DNA from: Streptomyces luteolifulvus
GTDB taxonomy: Bacteria > Actinomycetota > Actinomycetes > Streptomycetales > Streptomycetaceae
Length of the DNA stretch: 64,000 nucleotides
Direction: 5' to 3'
Assembly: GCF_008806595.1 (NCBI RefSeq)
Contig: NZ_VZRB01000009.1
Coordinates: forward strand, 186,001-250,000
Both the position numbers and the translations under genes were made by a program. The notes beneath the pieces are model-generated. The model did not search any database, was not told where the DNA came from, and saw only the letters and a list, made by a program, of their open reading frames with translations. This document shows positions 54,166 through 63,267 of this stretch, one piece after another. Each line of letters opens with the position of its first letter. Position 1 is the stretch's first letter.

Positions 54166-55124
54166 CCGCATGTGTCCTCGCCGTCGACGCGGGCAACAGC
54201 AAGACCGACGTCGCGGTCGTGGCGGCCGACGGGACCGTCCTCGCCACGGCCCGCGGCGGAGGGTTCCGGCCGCCCGTGGTGGGCGTGGAGCCGGCGGTGG
54301 ACACGCTCGCCGAGGCGGTCGGACATGCCTTCGCCGCGGCCGGGGTGGTGTCCGTCGACCAGGTGTTTGCGTGTCTGGCCAACGCCGACTTCCCCGTCGA
54401 GGAGGAGCAGTTGGCGGCCGCGCTGCACGCGCGCGCGTGGGGCACGGGCGTCGAGGTGCGCAACGACACCTTCGCGATCCTGCGTGCGGGCGTCACCGAG
54501 CCGCGCGGGGTCGCCGTCGTCTGCGGCGCGGGCATCAACTGCGTCGGTATGCACCCCGACGGCCGTACCGCCCGCTTCCCCGCGCTCGGCCGTATCTCCG
54601 GCGACTGGGGCGGCGGCTGGGGCCTGGCGGAGGAGGCCCTGTGGCACGCGGCCCGCGCGGAGGACGGCCGCGGCGGCCCCACGGCGCTGGCACGCACCCT
54701 TCCCGCCCACTTCGGCCACGACTCCATGTACGCCCTCATCGAGGCCATGCACCTGGACCACATCGAGCACGCCCGCCGCCACGAACTGACGCCGGTCCTC
54801 TTCGCGACAGCCGCGGACGGCGACCCCGTCGCCCGCGCGATCGTCGACCGTCTCGCCGACGAGGTGGCGGCGATGGCCACGGTCGCCCTCGCCCGGCTGG
54901 GCCTGCTGGACGAGGAGACACCGGTACTGCTGGGCGGCGGCGTCCTGGCCGCGCGCCATCCCCAACTGGACGACCGGATCCGCGAGGTGCTGGCGGCCCG
55001 GGCGCCGAAGGCGGTGCCCCGGGTGGTGACGGCGCGCCCGGTACTGGGGGCGGCCCTGCTGGGGCTGGACCGGGTGGGGGCGGGGGCGGAGGTGCACGCA
55101 AGGGTGCGGGCGTACTTCGCGTAG
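54162..55124 (+). CDS. csnK: BadF/BadG-type sugar kinase (N-acetylglucosamine kinase-like)
   Basis: 320-aa ASKHA-fold kinase. Phosphate-1 loop VLAVDAGNSKTDVAVV, NDTFAILRAG (catalytic Asp near 104), GAGINCVGM and SGDWGGGWGLAEEALWHAARAEDGRG (family insert), adenosine loop LLGGGVLAA. Related enzymes phosphorylate GlcNAc or glucosamine. Coupled to csnH by a 4-bp overlap, so it probably makes the 6-phosphate used by, or released for, central metabolism. Confidence 0.85.
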   Translation: MTACVLAVDAGNSKTDVAVVAADGTVLATARGGGFRPPVVGVEPAVDTLAEAVGHAFAAAGVVSVDQVFACLANADFPVEEEQLAAALHARAWGTGVEVRNDTFAILRAGVTEPRGVAVVCGAGINCVGMHPDGRTARFPALGRISGDWGGGWGLAEEALWHAARAEDGRGGPTALARTLPAHFGHDSMYALIEAMHLDHIEHARRHELTPVLFATAADGDPVARAIVDRLADEVAAMATVALARLGLLDEETPVLLGGGVLAARHPQLDDRIREVLAARAPKAVPRVVTARPVLGAALLGLDRVGAGAEVHARVRAYFA

Positions 55125-55343
55125 CCCACCTCCACCCCCACCCTCGCACCCGTCGCCCGCGGCTCCTGGAACCGAACGGATTCCACCGGCGTATTCATGG
55201 GCAGGGGGTGGTGCGAGGCGCTGCTTCGTGCCGGAATACCGTCGAGCACACTGCGATCCGATCAAGATCCAGTGAAGGCCGGTGCGGATTGTCGGTCCCG
55301 GCAGCGATACTTGCGGCGACGGATGACCATGGGGGAGGTCACA

Positions 55344-56795
55344 GTGACACATCCGCCGAAGAGCGCGGCACCACCGCCGGGCGGCGCGGGCATGCCCACG
55401 ATGCCGGTGGTGCCGCCGCAGCCGGGCCCGCCCGGCCGGCCCGCCTCCCCTCCCCCGGCCCCCGCCCCGCCCCGCCGTACCGCCTTCGCCGAGGGCGTCG
55501 ACCAGCTGCGCGCGGCCGCCACCACCGAGCCCGGCCGGCTGCGCGTCATCGGCGCCGTCCTCGCCCTGCTCGTCGTCGCGTTCGGCGCCGTCACCGCGTG
55601 GCAGACGACCGAGCGGGCCGGCGCCGCCGACGACGTGCTGCACAGCAGCCAGCCGCTCAGCTCGGACGCGGCCGACATCTACCGCTCGCTCGCCGACGCC
55701 AACACCATGGCGGCCAGCGGCTATCTCGCCGGCCTTCAGGAGACCCGGGAGACCCGCGAGCGCTACGAGAACGACGTCCGTACGGCCGCAGCCAAGCTCG
55801 TCACCGCCGCCGCCAACTCCGAGCCGGGTTCACCCTCCGCGGCCACCATCGCCGAGCTCAACGAGCTTCTGCCGGAGTACAAGGGCCTGGTGGAGACCGC
55901 CCGTGCGAACAACCGGGAGGGCTTCCCGGTCGGCGGCGCCTATCTGCGTCTGGCCAACGACACGATGCAGAACAAGATGCTCCCGAAGGCCGAGGACCTC
56001 TACAAGAAGGAGAACCAGCGGCTGCGCGAGGACTACGGGGACGCGACGTTGTACCCGTGGGCCGCGATCGCTCTGGGCCTCCTCGCGCTGGCCGCGCTGG
56101 CGTGGGCCCAGCATCGCAACTACCGGCGCACGAACCGCGTTCTGAACCACGGCATGGTCGCCGCCACCGCCGCGACCACGGTGGTCCTGCTGTGGCTGGT
56201 CGTCGGCCACACCGTCGCGCGCGCGGGGCTCAACGACTCCTACGACCACGGAGTCCGTTCGCTGAACGTGCTGCACGACGCGCAGATCGCCTCCCTCAAG
56301 GCCCGCAGCGACGAGAACCTGACCCTGGTCAGCCGTGGCGCGGAGACGAAGGAGCTCAAGGACGGCACGGTCATGGACGCCTACGACTGGGGCTACGACC
56401 AGGAGATCGAGGCGCTCGCCAGAACGCTGACCCGGGCCGGCGCCCTCGCCGACGACCCGGCGGGCAAGAAGCCCGTGCAGGTCGCGAACAGCTCCATGAA
56501 GGAGTGGAAGCTCCGGCACAGCACGGCCCGCAAGGACAACGAGTCCGGCGAGTACCAGAAGGCCCGCGACCGGGTCATCGGCACCTCCAAGGAGCAGTCG
56601 ACCAGCGTGTGCTTCGACAACGTCGACACCTCCCTGGCGGCCGCGCTCCGGCACGAGACGAACGAGTTCAGGGCATCCGCCGGTGACGGCCTGGACGCGA
56701 TGTCCGGCCTCACCGTCGGCTCGGCGGCGCTCGCGGTGCTCGGCGCGGCGGGCGCGACGCTGGGCGTCGGGCGCAGGCTGTCGGAGTACCGGTGA
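55344..56795 (+). CDS. GlnX-like four-pass membrane sensor
   Basis: 483 aa. A Pro-rich cytoplasmic start (1-50) is followed by four predicted helices (about 63-85, 230-250, 265-285 and 455-475). Two large extracellular helical segments lie between helices 1-2 and 3-4 (ADIYRSLADANTMAASGYLAG, NDSYDHGVRSLNVLHD). This matches mycobacterial GlnX (Rv0412c), which passes the GlnH signal to PknG. The following genes are GlnH- and PknG-like, in the same order. I chose GTG 55344 because GGGGGAGGT lies five bases upstream; ATG 55323 is possible. Confidence 0.82.
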   Translation: MTHPPKSAAPPPGGAGMPTMPVVPPQPGPPGRPASPPPAPAPPRRTAFAEGVDQLRAAATTEPGRLRVIGAVLALLVVAFGAVTAWQTTERAGAADDVLHSSQPLSSDAADIYRSLADANTMAASGYLAGLQETRETRERYENDVRTAAAKLVTAAANSEPGSPSAATIAELNELLPEYKGLVETARANNREGFPVGGAYLRLANDTMQNKMLPKAEDLYKKENQRLREDYGDATLYPWAAIALGLLALAALAWAQHRNYRRTNRVLNHGMVAATAATTVVLLWLVVGHTVARAGLNDSYDHGVRSLNVLHDAQIASLKARSDENLTLVSRGAETKELKDGTVMDAYDWGYDQEIEALARTLTRAGALADDPAGKKPVQVANSSMKEWKLRHSTARKDNESGEYQKARDRVIGTSKEQSTSVCFDNVDTSLAAALRHETNEFRASAGDGLDAMSGLTVGSAALAVLGAAGATLGVGRRLSEYR

Positions 56796-56809
56796 AAGGG
56801 GGCGTGACG

Positions 56810-57865
56810 ATGGCAGCACGCAGTGACGTTTCTCGCCTCCGCGGCGTCGCGCGGCTGCGCGCCGGTCTGAAGGGCTGGGGCGGTGTCGGGGCGATGGCGG
56901 CCCTGTGCGCCCTGGCGCTCGCCTTCGTCCTGCTGCTGCCGCTGACCCAGTCGCGCGGCGGCGGCGAGCCGGGGCTCGGCGGCTCCGGAGTGGCGCAGGG
57001 CGCACCGGCCAGGGCCGGCCAGTGCTCCGAGGGCACCGCCCAGGACCAGAGCCCCGCCCCGTCGAGTGCCTCGGGCGACACGATCGAGGCCATCAGGAAG
57101 CGCGGCCACCTGTCGGTGGGCGTCGACCAGAACAGCTACCGCTGGGGCTACCGCAATCCGAACAACCCCTCCGTCGAGCTCGAGGGCTTCGACATCGACC
57201 TCGTGCACGCCATCGCGCGGAACATCTTCGGCGACGACTACGGCGCGGACAAGATCCAGTTCCGGGCGATCCCCACCAACCAGCGCATCCCCGCGATCCA
57301 GAGCGGCCGTGTCGACATGGTGGTCCGCACCATGACGATCACCTGCGACCGTCTGAACCAGGTCAGCTTCTCGGCCCCGTACTTCCGGACCGGCCAGCAG
57401 GTGCTGGCGCCGAAGACCTCGACGATCAAGGGATACGACAGGACGCTCGCCGGCAAGAAGATCTGCTCGGCCGCGACCTCCACGGCCCACGACCGGCTGG
57501 CCGCCGACCAGCAGGCCGGCAAGATACCCGCCACCGCCGACATCTCCCTCACCGTCCCCAACCAGCTGGACTGCCTGGTGCGGCTGCAACTCGGCCAGGT
57601 GGACGCGGTGGTGACCGACGGCGCGCTCGCCGCGAGCCAGGCGGCCCAGGACCCGACGGTGCAGCTGAAGGGCGGCACCTTCACCACCGAGTACTACGGC
57701 GTGGCGATGAAACAGGACGCCACCGATCTGGTACGCCGGGTGAACCGGATCCTCGAGGACTACCGCGGCGACGGCGACTGGAAGGCGTCGTACGACAAGT
57801 GGCTGTCCGCGACCCTGGGCAAGGATTCGGAGTCGGCCACTCCGCCCACGGCGCACTACAAGTGA
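56810..57865 (+). CDS. GlnH-like amino-acid binding protein, membrane-anchored
   Basis: 351-aa extracellular solute-binding protein of the amino-acid (family 3) type: GHLSVGVDQNSYRWGYRN (about 99-116), ELEGFDIDLVHAIARNIFG, AIPTNQRIPAIQSGRVDMVV. Its membrane segment AALCALALAFVLLLPL at about 30-45 has no lipobox, so it is a signal anchor rather than a lipoprotein as in mycobacteria. No permease or ATPase follows, which suits a sensory role. ATG 56810 with AAAGGGGG seven bases upstream; GTG 56792 would overlap the previous stop. Confidence 0.85.
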   Translation: MAARSDVSRLRGVARLRAGLKGWGGVGAMAALCALALAFVLLLPLTQSRGGGEPGLGGSGVAQGAPARAGQCSEGTAQDQSPAPSSASGDTIEAIRKRGHLSVGVDQNSYRWGYRNPNNPSVELEGFDIDLVHAIARNIFGDDYGADKIQFRAIPTNQRIPAIQSGRVDMVVRTMTITCDRLNQVSFSAPYFRTGQQVLAPKTSTIKGYDRTLAGKKICSAATSTAHDRLAADQQAGKIPATADISLTVPNQLDCLVRLQLGQVDAVVTDGALAASQAAQDPTVQLKGGTFTTEYYGVAMKQDATDLVRRVNRILEDYRGDGDWKASYDKWLSATLGKDSESATPPTAHYK

Positions 57866-57957
57866 CCGGCTCCCGGCCGACGCACGACCACGACGTACGA
57901 CCGACGTACGACCGACGCAGAACCGACGGACCACAACACAGCAGCGAGAGGTGATCG

Positions 57958-59289
57958 ATGGGCGCCACGGACCCCGCCGGGCCGGTGATGGACCGGGACG
58001 AGGTGGACCGTGCGCTGGCGCGGCTCGGCGCGGAGCACGAGGCGATCGAGACCTCGCTCCTCGCCCTGCAGGACCACGCGGGCCGCCGGCTCCTGGAGGG
58101 CGCCGACCTCACGGGAACCACCGAGGAGCGCTGGTCCGCCACGGAGGCGTCGATCACGCTGCTGTGGGCGTACTTCGACAGCTACGCGGACGCGCTGCAC
58201 TCGGCCCGTGAGATCCGCGCCCGCCGCCGCTGGTCCAGCCGCGAGGACCTGGTGGAGCTGACCGAGCTGCTGCGCGGCGAGTCCGTCACCATCGCGGGAT
58301 CCGCCACGGCCACGGCGAACGCCCCGACGCAGCACGGCGGCGCGGGCAAGCTCAGCGAGCGGTTCTCGCTCGCCACGCTCGTGGACCGGATGAACGCGCT
58401 GTACGCGACCTCGCTGGACATGGTCGTCGCCGCCGACGCCGTATGGTCGGCGCTGCCCGCGCGGATCGATTTACTGGCCGCGGAGCTCCAGCGCACCCGC
58501 CGGCTCGCGCACTCCGTCGGTGTGCGCCCCGGCGAACACCCGGCGGGCGACGACCTGGAGCGCATCACACGCACCCTGACCTCGCTGCGCGAGCAGGTGG
58601 TGTCCGACCCGCTCGCCTTCTGGGTCCCCGCCGAGGGGAGCACGGCACCGGGCGGCGGCAAGCCGGACACCACGGTGTACGACCGTGAGGCGCGCGCCCT
58701 GGAGGACGTGCGCCGGGAGATCGACGCCGTGCTCACCGTCCGGCAGGACGCCGAGCAGCGGCTGGTCAGACTGCGCGACGTGCTCAGCCGCGCGGACCGC
58801 ACCCTGGCCGAGGCACGCACCGCCCGCGGCGAGGTCCTCGCGAAGATCGCCGCGACCGAGGTGCCGGTCGTCAGCGGCCCGCCGACCGTGCTGCAGGAGC
58901 AGCTGGCGACGGCCTCCGAGTACCGCAGACACGCCCAGTGGCACCGGCTGTCCCCGCTCCTGGAGTCCCTGGAGCAGAAGGCGGAGGACGAACTGCTGCG
59001 GGCCCGCGAGTCGTTGACCGCGGTCACCGCGCCGCTGGCGGTCCGCGCGGAACTGCGCGGCCGCCTCGACGCGTACAAGGCGAAGGTCGCCCGGCACGGT
59101 CTGGCCGAGGACCCGTTCCTGATCGAGCGGTACGACGCGGCGCGCCGGATGCTGTGGAGCGCGCCCTGCGATCTGCGCGTGGCCGAACAGGCCGTCCTGC
59201 GCTATCAGCACGCCGCCGCCGAACTGCTCGGCGCGCCGCGCGTGCCGGAGCAGGGCGGGCCGCAGGACCGGAGGGAATCGGGCGCGTGA
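57958..59289 (+). CDS. Helical protein in the PknG-like operon, with a TTA codon
   Basis: 443-aa predicted all-helical soluble protein with long heptad-like stretches (EARALEDVRREIDAVLTVRQDAEQRLVRLRDVLSRADRTLAEA). No enzyme motif. Codon 172 (58471-58473) is TTA, the leucine codon read only by the bldA tRNA and the only one I saw in this window. It may therefore be made mainly in late or developing cultures. ATG 57958 with GAGAGGTGAT upstream. Its position between GlnH and PknG suggests an adaptor. Confidence 0.75.
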   Translation: MGATDPAGPVMDRDEVDRALARLGAEHEAIETSLLALQDHAGRRLLEGADLTGTTEERWSATEASITLLWAYFDSYADALHSAREIRARRRWSSREDLVELTELLRGESVTIAGSATATANAPTQHGGAGKLSERFSLATLVDRMNALYATSLDMVVAADAVWSALPARIDLLAAELQRTRRLAHSVGVRPGEHPAGDDLERITRTLTSLREQVVSDPLAFWVPAEGSTAPGGGKPDTTVYDREARALEDVRREIDAVLTVRQDAEQRLVRLRDVLSRADRTLAEARTARGEVLAKIAATEVPVVSGPPTVLQEQLATASEYRRHAQWHRLSPLLESLEQKAEDELLRARESLTAVTAPLAVRAELRGRLDAYKAKVARHGLAEDPFLIERYDAARRMLWSAPCDLRVAEQAVLRYQHAAAELLGAPRVPEQGGPQDRRESGA

Positions 59290-59311
59290 GCGACAAGGGG
59301 GATGCAGCGTC

Positions 59312-61825
59312 ATGAGTCAGGCACAGCAGACCTGTCAGCGGCCCGACTGCGACGGGACGTACGAGGACATGGGCGGCGGCGAGCTGTACTGCGACACCTG
59401 CGGGCTGGCGCCCGTGGTGTCGCCCGGCGGCCCGGCCGGTTCCCCGGCCGCCGGAGCCGGCGGAGTGGGCGGTGGCACCCGGGGGTCGGGCAGCGGCAGT
59501 TCGCGCGCGGGCAGCCGCGGCAGTTCCCGTACGTCCTCGCAGTCGTCGAAGTCCCGGCGCTCGGTGTCGGGACGGCTCTCGCGCTCCCTGTCGGGGCGGT
59601 CCACCGGCCGCTCGGTGTCGGTGCGCAGCTCCGGCTCCTCCTCCGGTGCGTCCGCGCGCGGCCGCCTCGGCGCCGGACTGGTCGAGGTCCCCGGGGTGCC
59701 GCGGCCCGATCCGCGCGCGATGGTGCTGGAGAACCCCGAGGTGCCCGAGCGGAAGCGGTTCTGCTCGCGCTCCGACTGCGGGGCGTCGGTGGGACGTTCA
59801 CGCGGTGAGCGGCCCGGACGCACGGAGGGGTTCTGCACGAAGTGCGGCCACCCGTACTCCTTCGTCCCGAAGCTGAAGTCCGGTGACGTGGTGCACGGCC
59901 AGTACGAGGTCGCGGGCTGTCTGGCGCACGGCGGCCTCGGCTGGATCTACCTCGCCGTGGACCGCGCGGTGTCGGACCGCTGGGTTGTGCTCAAGGGCCT
60001 GCTGGACACCGGCGACCAGGACGCGATGGCGGCCGCGATCTCCGAGCGGCGCTTCCTCGCCGAGATCGAGCACGCCAACATCGTGCGGATCTACAACTTC
60101 GTGGAGCACCTCGACCAGCGGACGGGTTCGCTGGACGGGTACATCGTCATGGAGTACGTGGGCGGGAAGTCGCTGAAGGAGCTCGCGAACTCCCGCCGCA
60201 CACCGGACGGCAAGCGGGACCCGCTGCCGGTGGAGCAGGCCTGCGCGTACGGCATCGAGGCCCTGGAGGCGCTCGGTCATCTGCACAGCCGCAACCTGCT
60301 GTACTGCGACTTCAAGGTCGACAACGCGATCCAGACCGAGGACCAGCTCAAGCTGATCGACATGGGCGCGGTGCGCCGGATGGACGACGACGAGTCGGCC
60401 ATCTACGGCACGGTGGGCTACCAGGCGCCGGAGGTCGCGGAGATCGGCCCGTCGGTGGCGAGCGATCTGTACACCGTCGCCCGGACGCTCGCGGTGCTGG
60501 CCTTCGACTTCCAGGGCTACACGAACGTGTTCGTGGACTCGCTGCCCGACCCGGACACCATCGAGGTCTTCCACCGGTACGAATCCTTCTACCGGCTGCT
60601 GGTCCGCGCCACCGACCCGGACCCGGCCCGCCGGTTCGCCTCCGCGCAGGAGATGTCCGAGCAGCTCACGGGCGTCCTGCGCGAGGTCGTGTCTCTTCAG
60701 ACGGGGCGGGCGCGGCCGGCGCTGTCGACGCTGTTCGGGCCCGAAGTGCGGGTCACGGACACGGAGTTGTTCCCGAAGCTGGACGGGGAGGTCTCGCGGC
60801 TGGGGGCGCGGGCGGTGGGGACGAAGCAGCGGCCGGCGGCCTCCGCCGTGCTCCCGGGCGGCCCGAACGGCAGCCCGCGCCTCGTGAAGGCCGTCGACAC
60901 GGGCCTGGCGGCCCTCGCCCTGCCCGTCCCCCATGTCGACCCGGCCGATCCGAACGCCGGGTTCCTGGCGGGCCTGATGACCACCGCGCCGGCCGAGCTG
61001 CTCGGGGCGCTGGCCGCGGCGCCGGCCCCGTCGCCCGAGACCCGGCTGCGGCAGACGCGGGCCCGGCTGGAGAACGGCGACGCGCACACCGCCCTCGAAG
61101 CCCTGGTGAAGCTGGAGGAGGAGCGGCCCGACGACTGGCGGGTCGTCTGGTACCGGGGCGTGGCCGCGCTGGTGACCGGCGACCACGAGGGCGCCGCCCT
61201 CGCCTTCGACGCGATCTACGACGCCTTCCCGGGCGAGCCCGCGCCCAAGCTGGCGCTCGGGCTGTGCGCGGAGGTTCTCGGCCAGCTCGACAACGCCGCC
61301 GAGTACTACCGCCTGGTGTGGTCGACCGACCCGAGTCATGTGAGCGCCGCCTTCGGCCTGGCCCGGGTCCAGCTCGCGACCGGCGACCGGCGCAGCGCCG
61401 TACGGACCCTGGAGTCGATTCCGGAGTCCTCCATCCACTACACGGCGGCACGTGTGGCGGCCGTCCGCGCGCGGCTGCGTCAACGCACGGCCGCGGCCGC
61501 CGACGCACCGTTCCTGGACGACCTGACCGCCGCCGCGGGGCAGGTCGAGGCGCTGGACGCGTACGGTCTGGATCCGGCGCGCCGCGAGCAGTTGTCCGCC
61601 GAAGTGCTCGGCTGTGCGCTGGACTGGATACTCTCCGGAGGCCAGGGTTCCCCCCCGTCCGCCGCCGGGGACCGGGTGCTGCTCGGCAGTGACCTGGACG
61701 AGCGGGGCCTGCGCTTCGGACTGGAGCGCTCGTACCGCACGCTGGCCCGGCTCGCACGCGGCGGCGAGGAGAGGATCGACCTGGTGGAACGTGCCAACCG
61801 TTACCGCCCCCGGACGTGGGTGTAG
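59312..61825 (+). CDS. pknG: PknG-like soluble Ser/Thr kinase with TPR domain
   Basis: 837 aa. An extra N-terminal zinc ribbon (C8, C13, C27, C30) and a Ser-rich stretch (44-118) precede the PknG-type rubredoxin domain (CSRSDCG near 150 and CTKCGHPY near 175). Kinase about 197-460: AHGGLGWIYLA loop, VVLKGLL lysine, non-RD catalytic LLYCDFKVDN, DMG, GTVGYQAPE. The C-terminal half holds TPR-like repeats (DWRVVWYRGVAALVTGDHEGAALAFDAIY). In mycobacteria PknG phosphorylates GarA, an FHA protein that controls glutamate and TCA-cycle flux. No GarA-like gene is in this window. Confidence 0.9.
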   Translation: MSQAQQTCQRPDCDGTYEDMGGGELYCDTCGLAPVVSPGGPAGSPAAGAGGVGGGTRGSGSGSSRAGSRGSSRTSSQSSKSRRSVSGRLSRSLSGRSTGRSVSVRSSGSSSGASARGRLGAGLVEVPGVPRPDPRAMVLENPEVPERKRFCSRSDCGASVGRSRGERPGRTEGFCTKCGHPYSFVPKLKSGDVVHGQYEVAGCLAHGGLGWIYLAVDRAVSDRWVVLKGLLDTGDQDAMAAAISERRFLAEIEHANIVRIYNFVEHLDQRTGSLDGYIVMEYVGGKSLKELANSRRTPDGKRDPLPVEQACAYGIEALEALGHLHSRNLLYCDFKVDNAIQTEDQLKLIDMGAVRRMDDDESAIYGTVGYQAPEVAEIGPSVASDLYTVARTLAVLAFDFQGYTNVFVDSLPDPDTIEVFHRYESFYRLLVRATDPDPARRFASAQEMSEQLTGVLREVVSLQTGRARPALSTLFGPEVRVTDTELFPKLDGEVSRLGARAVGTKQRPAASAVLPGGPNGSPRLVKAVDTGLAALALPVPHVDPADPNAGFLAGLMTTAPAELLGALAAAPAPSPETRLRQTRARLENGDAHTALEALVKLEEERPDDWRVVWYRGVAALVTGDHEGAALAFDAIYDAFPGEPAPKLALGLCAEVLGQLDNAAEYYRLVWSTDPSHVSAAFGLARVQLATGDRRSAVRTLESIPESSIHYTAARVAAVRARLRQRTAAAADAPFLDDLTAAAGQVEALDAYGLDPARREQLSAEVLGCALDWILSGGQGSPPSAAGDRVLLGSDLDERGLRFGLERSYRTLARLARGGEERIDLVERANRYRPRTWV

Positions 61826-61828
61826 TTG

Positions 61829-63169
61829 ATGTCGCAGATGCCCCAGCTGTCCGCCTGCCCGAGCTGCGAGGAACCCCTCGAGTCGGGTGACCGTTTCTGC
61901 GGTGCGTGCGGATACGACCTGTCCGCCGTCCCCGAGCGGCCGGCTGACAACCCGACGATCGTCATGAACGGCCAGGCGTCACCGCCGGCGGGCCCCGCCG
62001 GCGCGGCCCGGCCCGCCGCCGAGCCCGCCGCCCCCGGCCGGCCCGCCACGGTGCATCAGCCGGCGGACCTCCAGGGCACCGACCCGGGGGGCCGTGAACT
62101 CCCGTCGCCCGCACCGCAGTCGCCCCCGTCCGCGGGATCGCCCCTCTCCCCGGCCTCCGGCGTACGGTTCGACCGCCCGCCGGAGCCCGACGAGTACCCG
62201 CTGCAGGCGCCGGACCCGCGTATCGCCGCCGAGCTGCCCACCCCGCCCGAGGGCACCCGGGTGTGCGTGGCCTGCCGGGCGGGCCGGGTCGACGACGACG
62301 GCTACTGCGAGAACTGCGGGCACGCCCAGCCGCGCGAACGCGACCACATGGAGCACGAGGCCGGCCCGGTGGCCGCCGTCAGCGACCGCGGTCTGCGCCA
62401 CCACCGCAACGAGGACGCCTTCTCCCTCGGCTGCGTCACACTGCCCGACGGTTCCCCGGCCACCGTGGCGATCGTCTGCGACGGGGTGTCCTCGGCGACC
62501 CGCCCGGACGACGCCTCGCTCGCCGCGTCCCGGGTGGCCGGCGAAGCCCTTCTCGCGGCCCTGCCGGCCGGCACGCATCCCCAGCAGGCCATGCACGAGG
62601 CGATCGTCGCCGCGTCCCACGCGGTCAACGCGCTCGCCGAGGAGCCCGCCACGGCCCGCGAGCACGCCCCGCACCAGAACGCCCCCGCCTGCACCCTCGT
62701 CGGTGCCGTGGTGACCTCCGGTCTGCTGGTCGTCGGCTGGGTCGGCGACAGCCGCGCCTACTGGGTGCCGGTGGACCGCAGTTCGCCCCCGGCCCGGCTG
62801 ACCGAGGACGACTCGTGGGCCGCGCAGATGGTCGCCGCGGGCCTGATGAACGAGGCCGAGGCGTACGCCGACGAACGCGCCCACGCGATCACGGGCTGGC
62901 TCGGCGCGGACGCCTACGAACTGGAGCCGCACACCGCTTCCTTCAAGCCGGACCGGCCGGGTGTAGTGGTGGTGTGCACCGACGGACTGTGGAACTACGC
63001 GGAGGCGGCCGAGGAGATGGCCGAGGTCGTGCCCCTCGACGCCGCGGTACGGCCGCTGCACGGCGCCCGGGTGCTGGTGGGTCACGCGCTGGACGGCGGG
63101 GGCCACGACAACGTAACAGTGGCCCTTCTGCCGTTCCCGGCCCCGCCGCAAGGGGCAGGATCCGCCTGA
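61829..63169 (+). CDS. PP2C-type protein phosphatase with zinc ribbons
   Basis: 446 aa. Two zinc ribbons (C10, C13, C24, C27; and CVACRAGRVDDDGYCENCG near 150-168) flank a Pro-rich stretch. The PP2C domain spans about 180-440: DRGLRHHRNEDAF, VAIVCDGVSSA, VGWVGDSRAYW, CTDGLWNY and GGHDNVTV, so all four metal aspartates are present. Three bases separate it from the kinase gene. It is the natural phosphatase for the PknG-like kinase or its targets. The classic DGMGG is CDGVSS here. Confidence 0.9.
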   Translation: MSQMPQLSACPSCEEPLESGDRFCGACGYDLSAVPERPADNPTIVMNGQASPPAGPAGAARPAAEPAAPGRPATVHQPADLQGTDPGGRELPSPAPQSPPSAGSPLSPASGVRFDRPPEPDEYPLQAPDPRIAAELPTPPEGTRVCVACRAGRVDDDGYCENCGHAQPRERDHMEHEAGPVAAVSDRGLRHHRNEDAFSLGCVTLPDGSPATVAIVCDGVSSATRPDDASLAASRVAGEALLAALPAGTHPQQAMHEAIVAASHAVNALAEEPATAREHAPHQNAPACTLVGAVVTSGLLVVGWVGDSRAYWVPVDRSSPPARLTEDDSWAAQMVAAGLMNEAEAYADERAHAITGWLGADAYELEPHTASFKPDRPGVVVVCTDGLWNYAEAAEEMAEVVPLDAAVRPLHGARVLVGHALDGGGHDNVTVALLPFPAPPQGAGSA

Positions 63170-63190
63170 GGCCGCGCACGGGGAAGCCTC

Positions 63191-63216
63191 GACGGACCGG
63201 AGGGGACCGGTCCGTC
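63191..63216 (+). terminator. Hairpin between PP2C and VWA genes
   Basis: A perfect 10-bp stem (63191-63200 with 63207-63216) and 6-nt loop, in the 98-bp gap. It may reduce read-through into the VWA gene rather than end the operon. Confidence 0.55.
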
Positions 63217-63267
63217 TTCGGTCATCGCCCTGCCTCGGCGGGGTTTTCTAGGGGGATTTGAGCAGGA

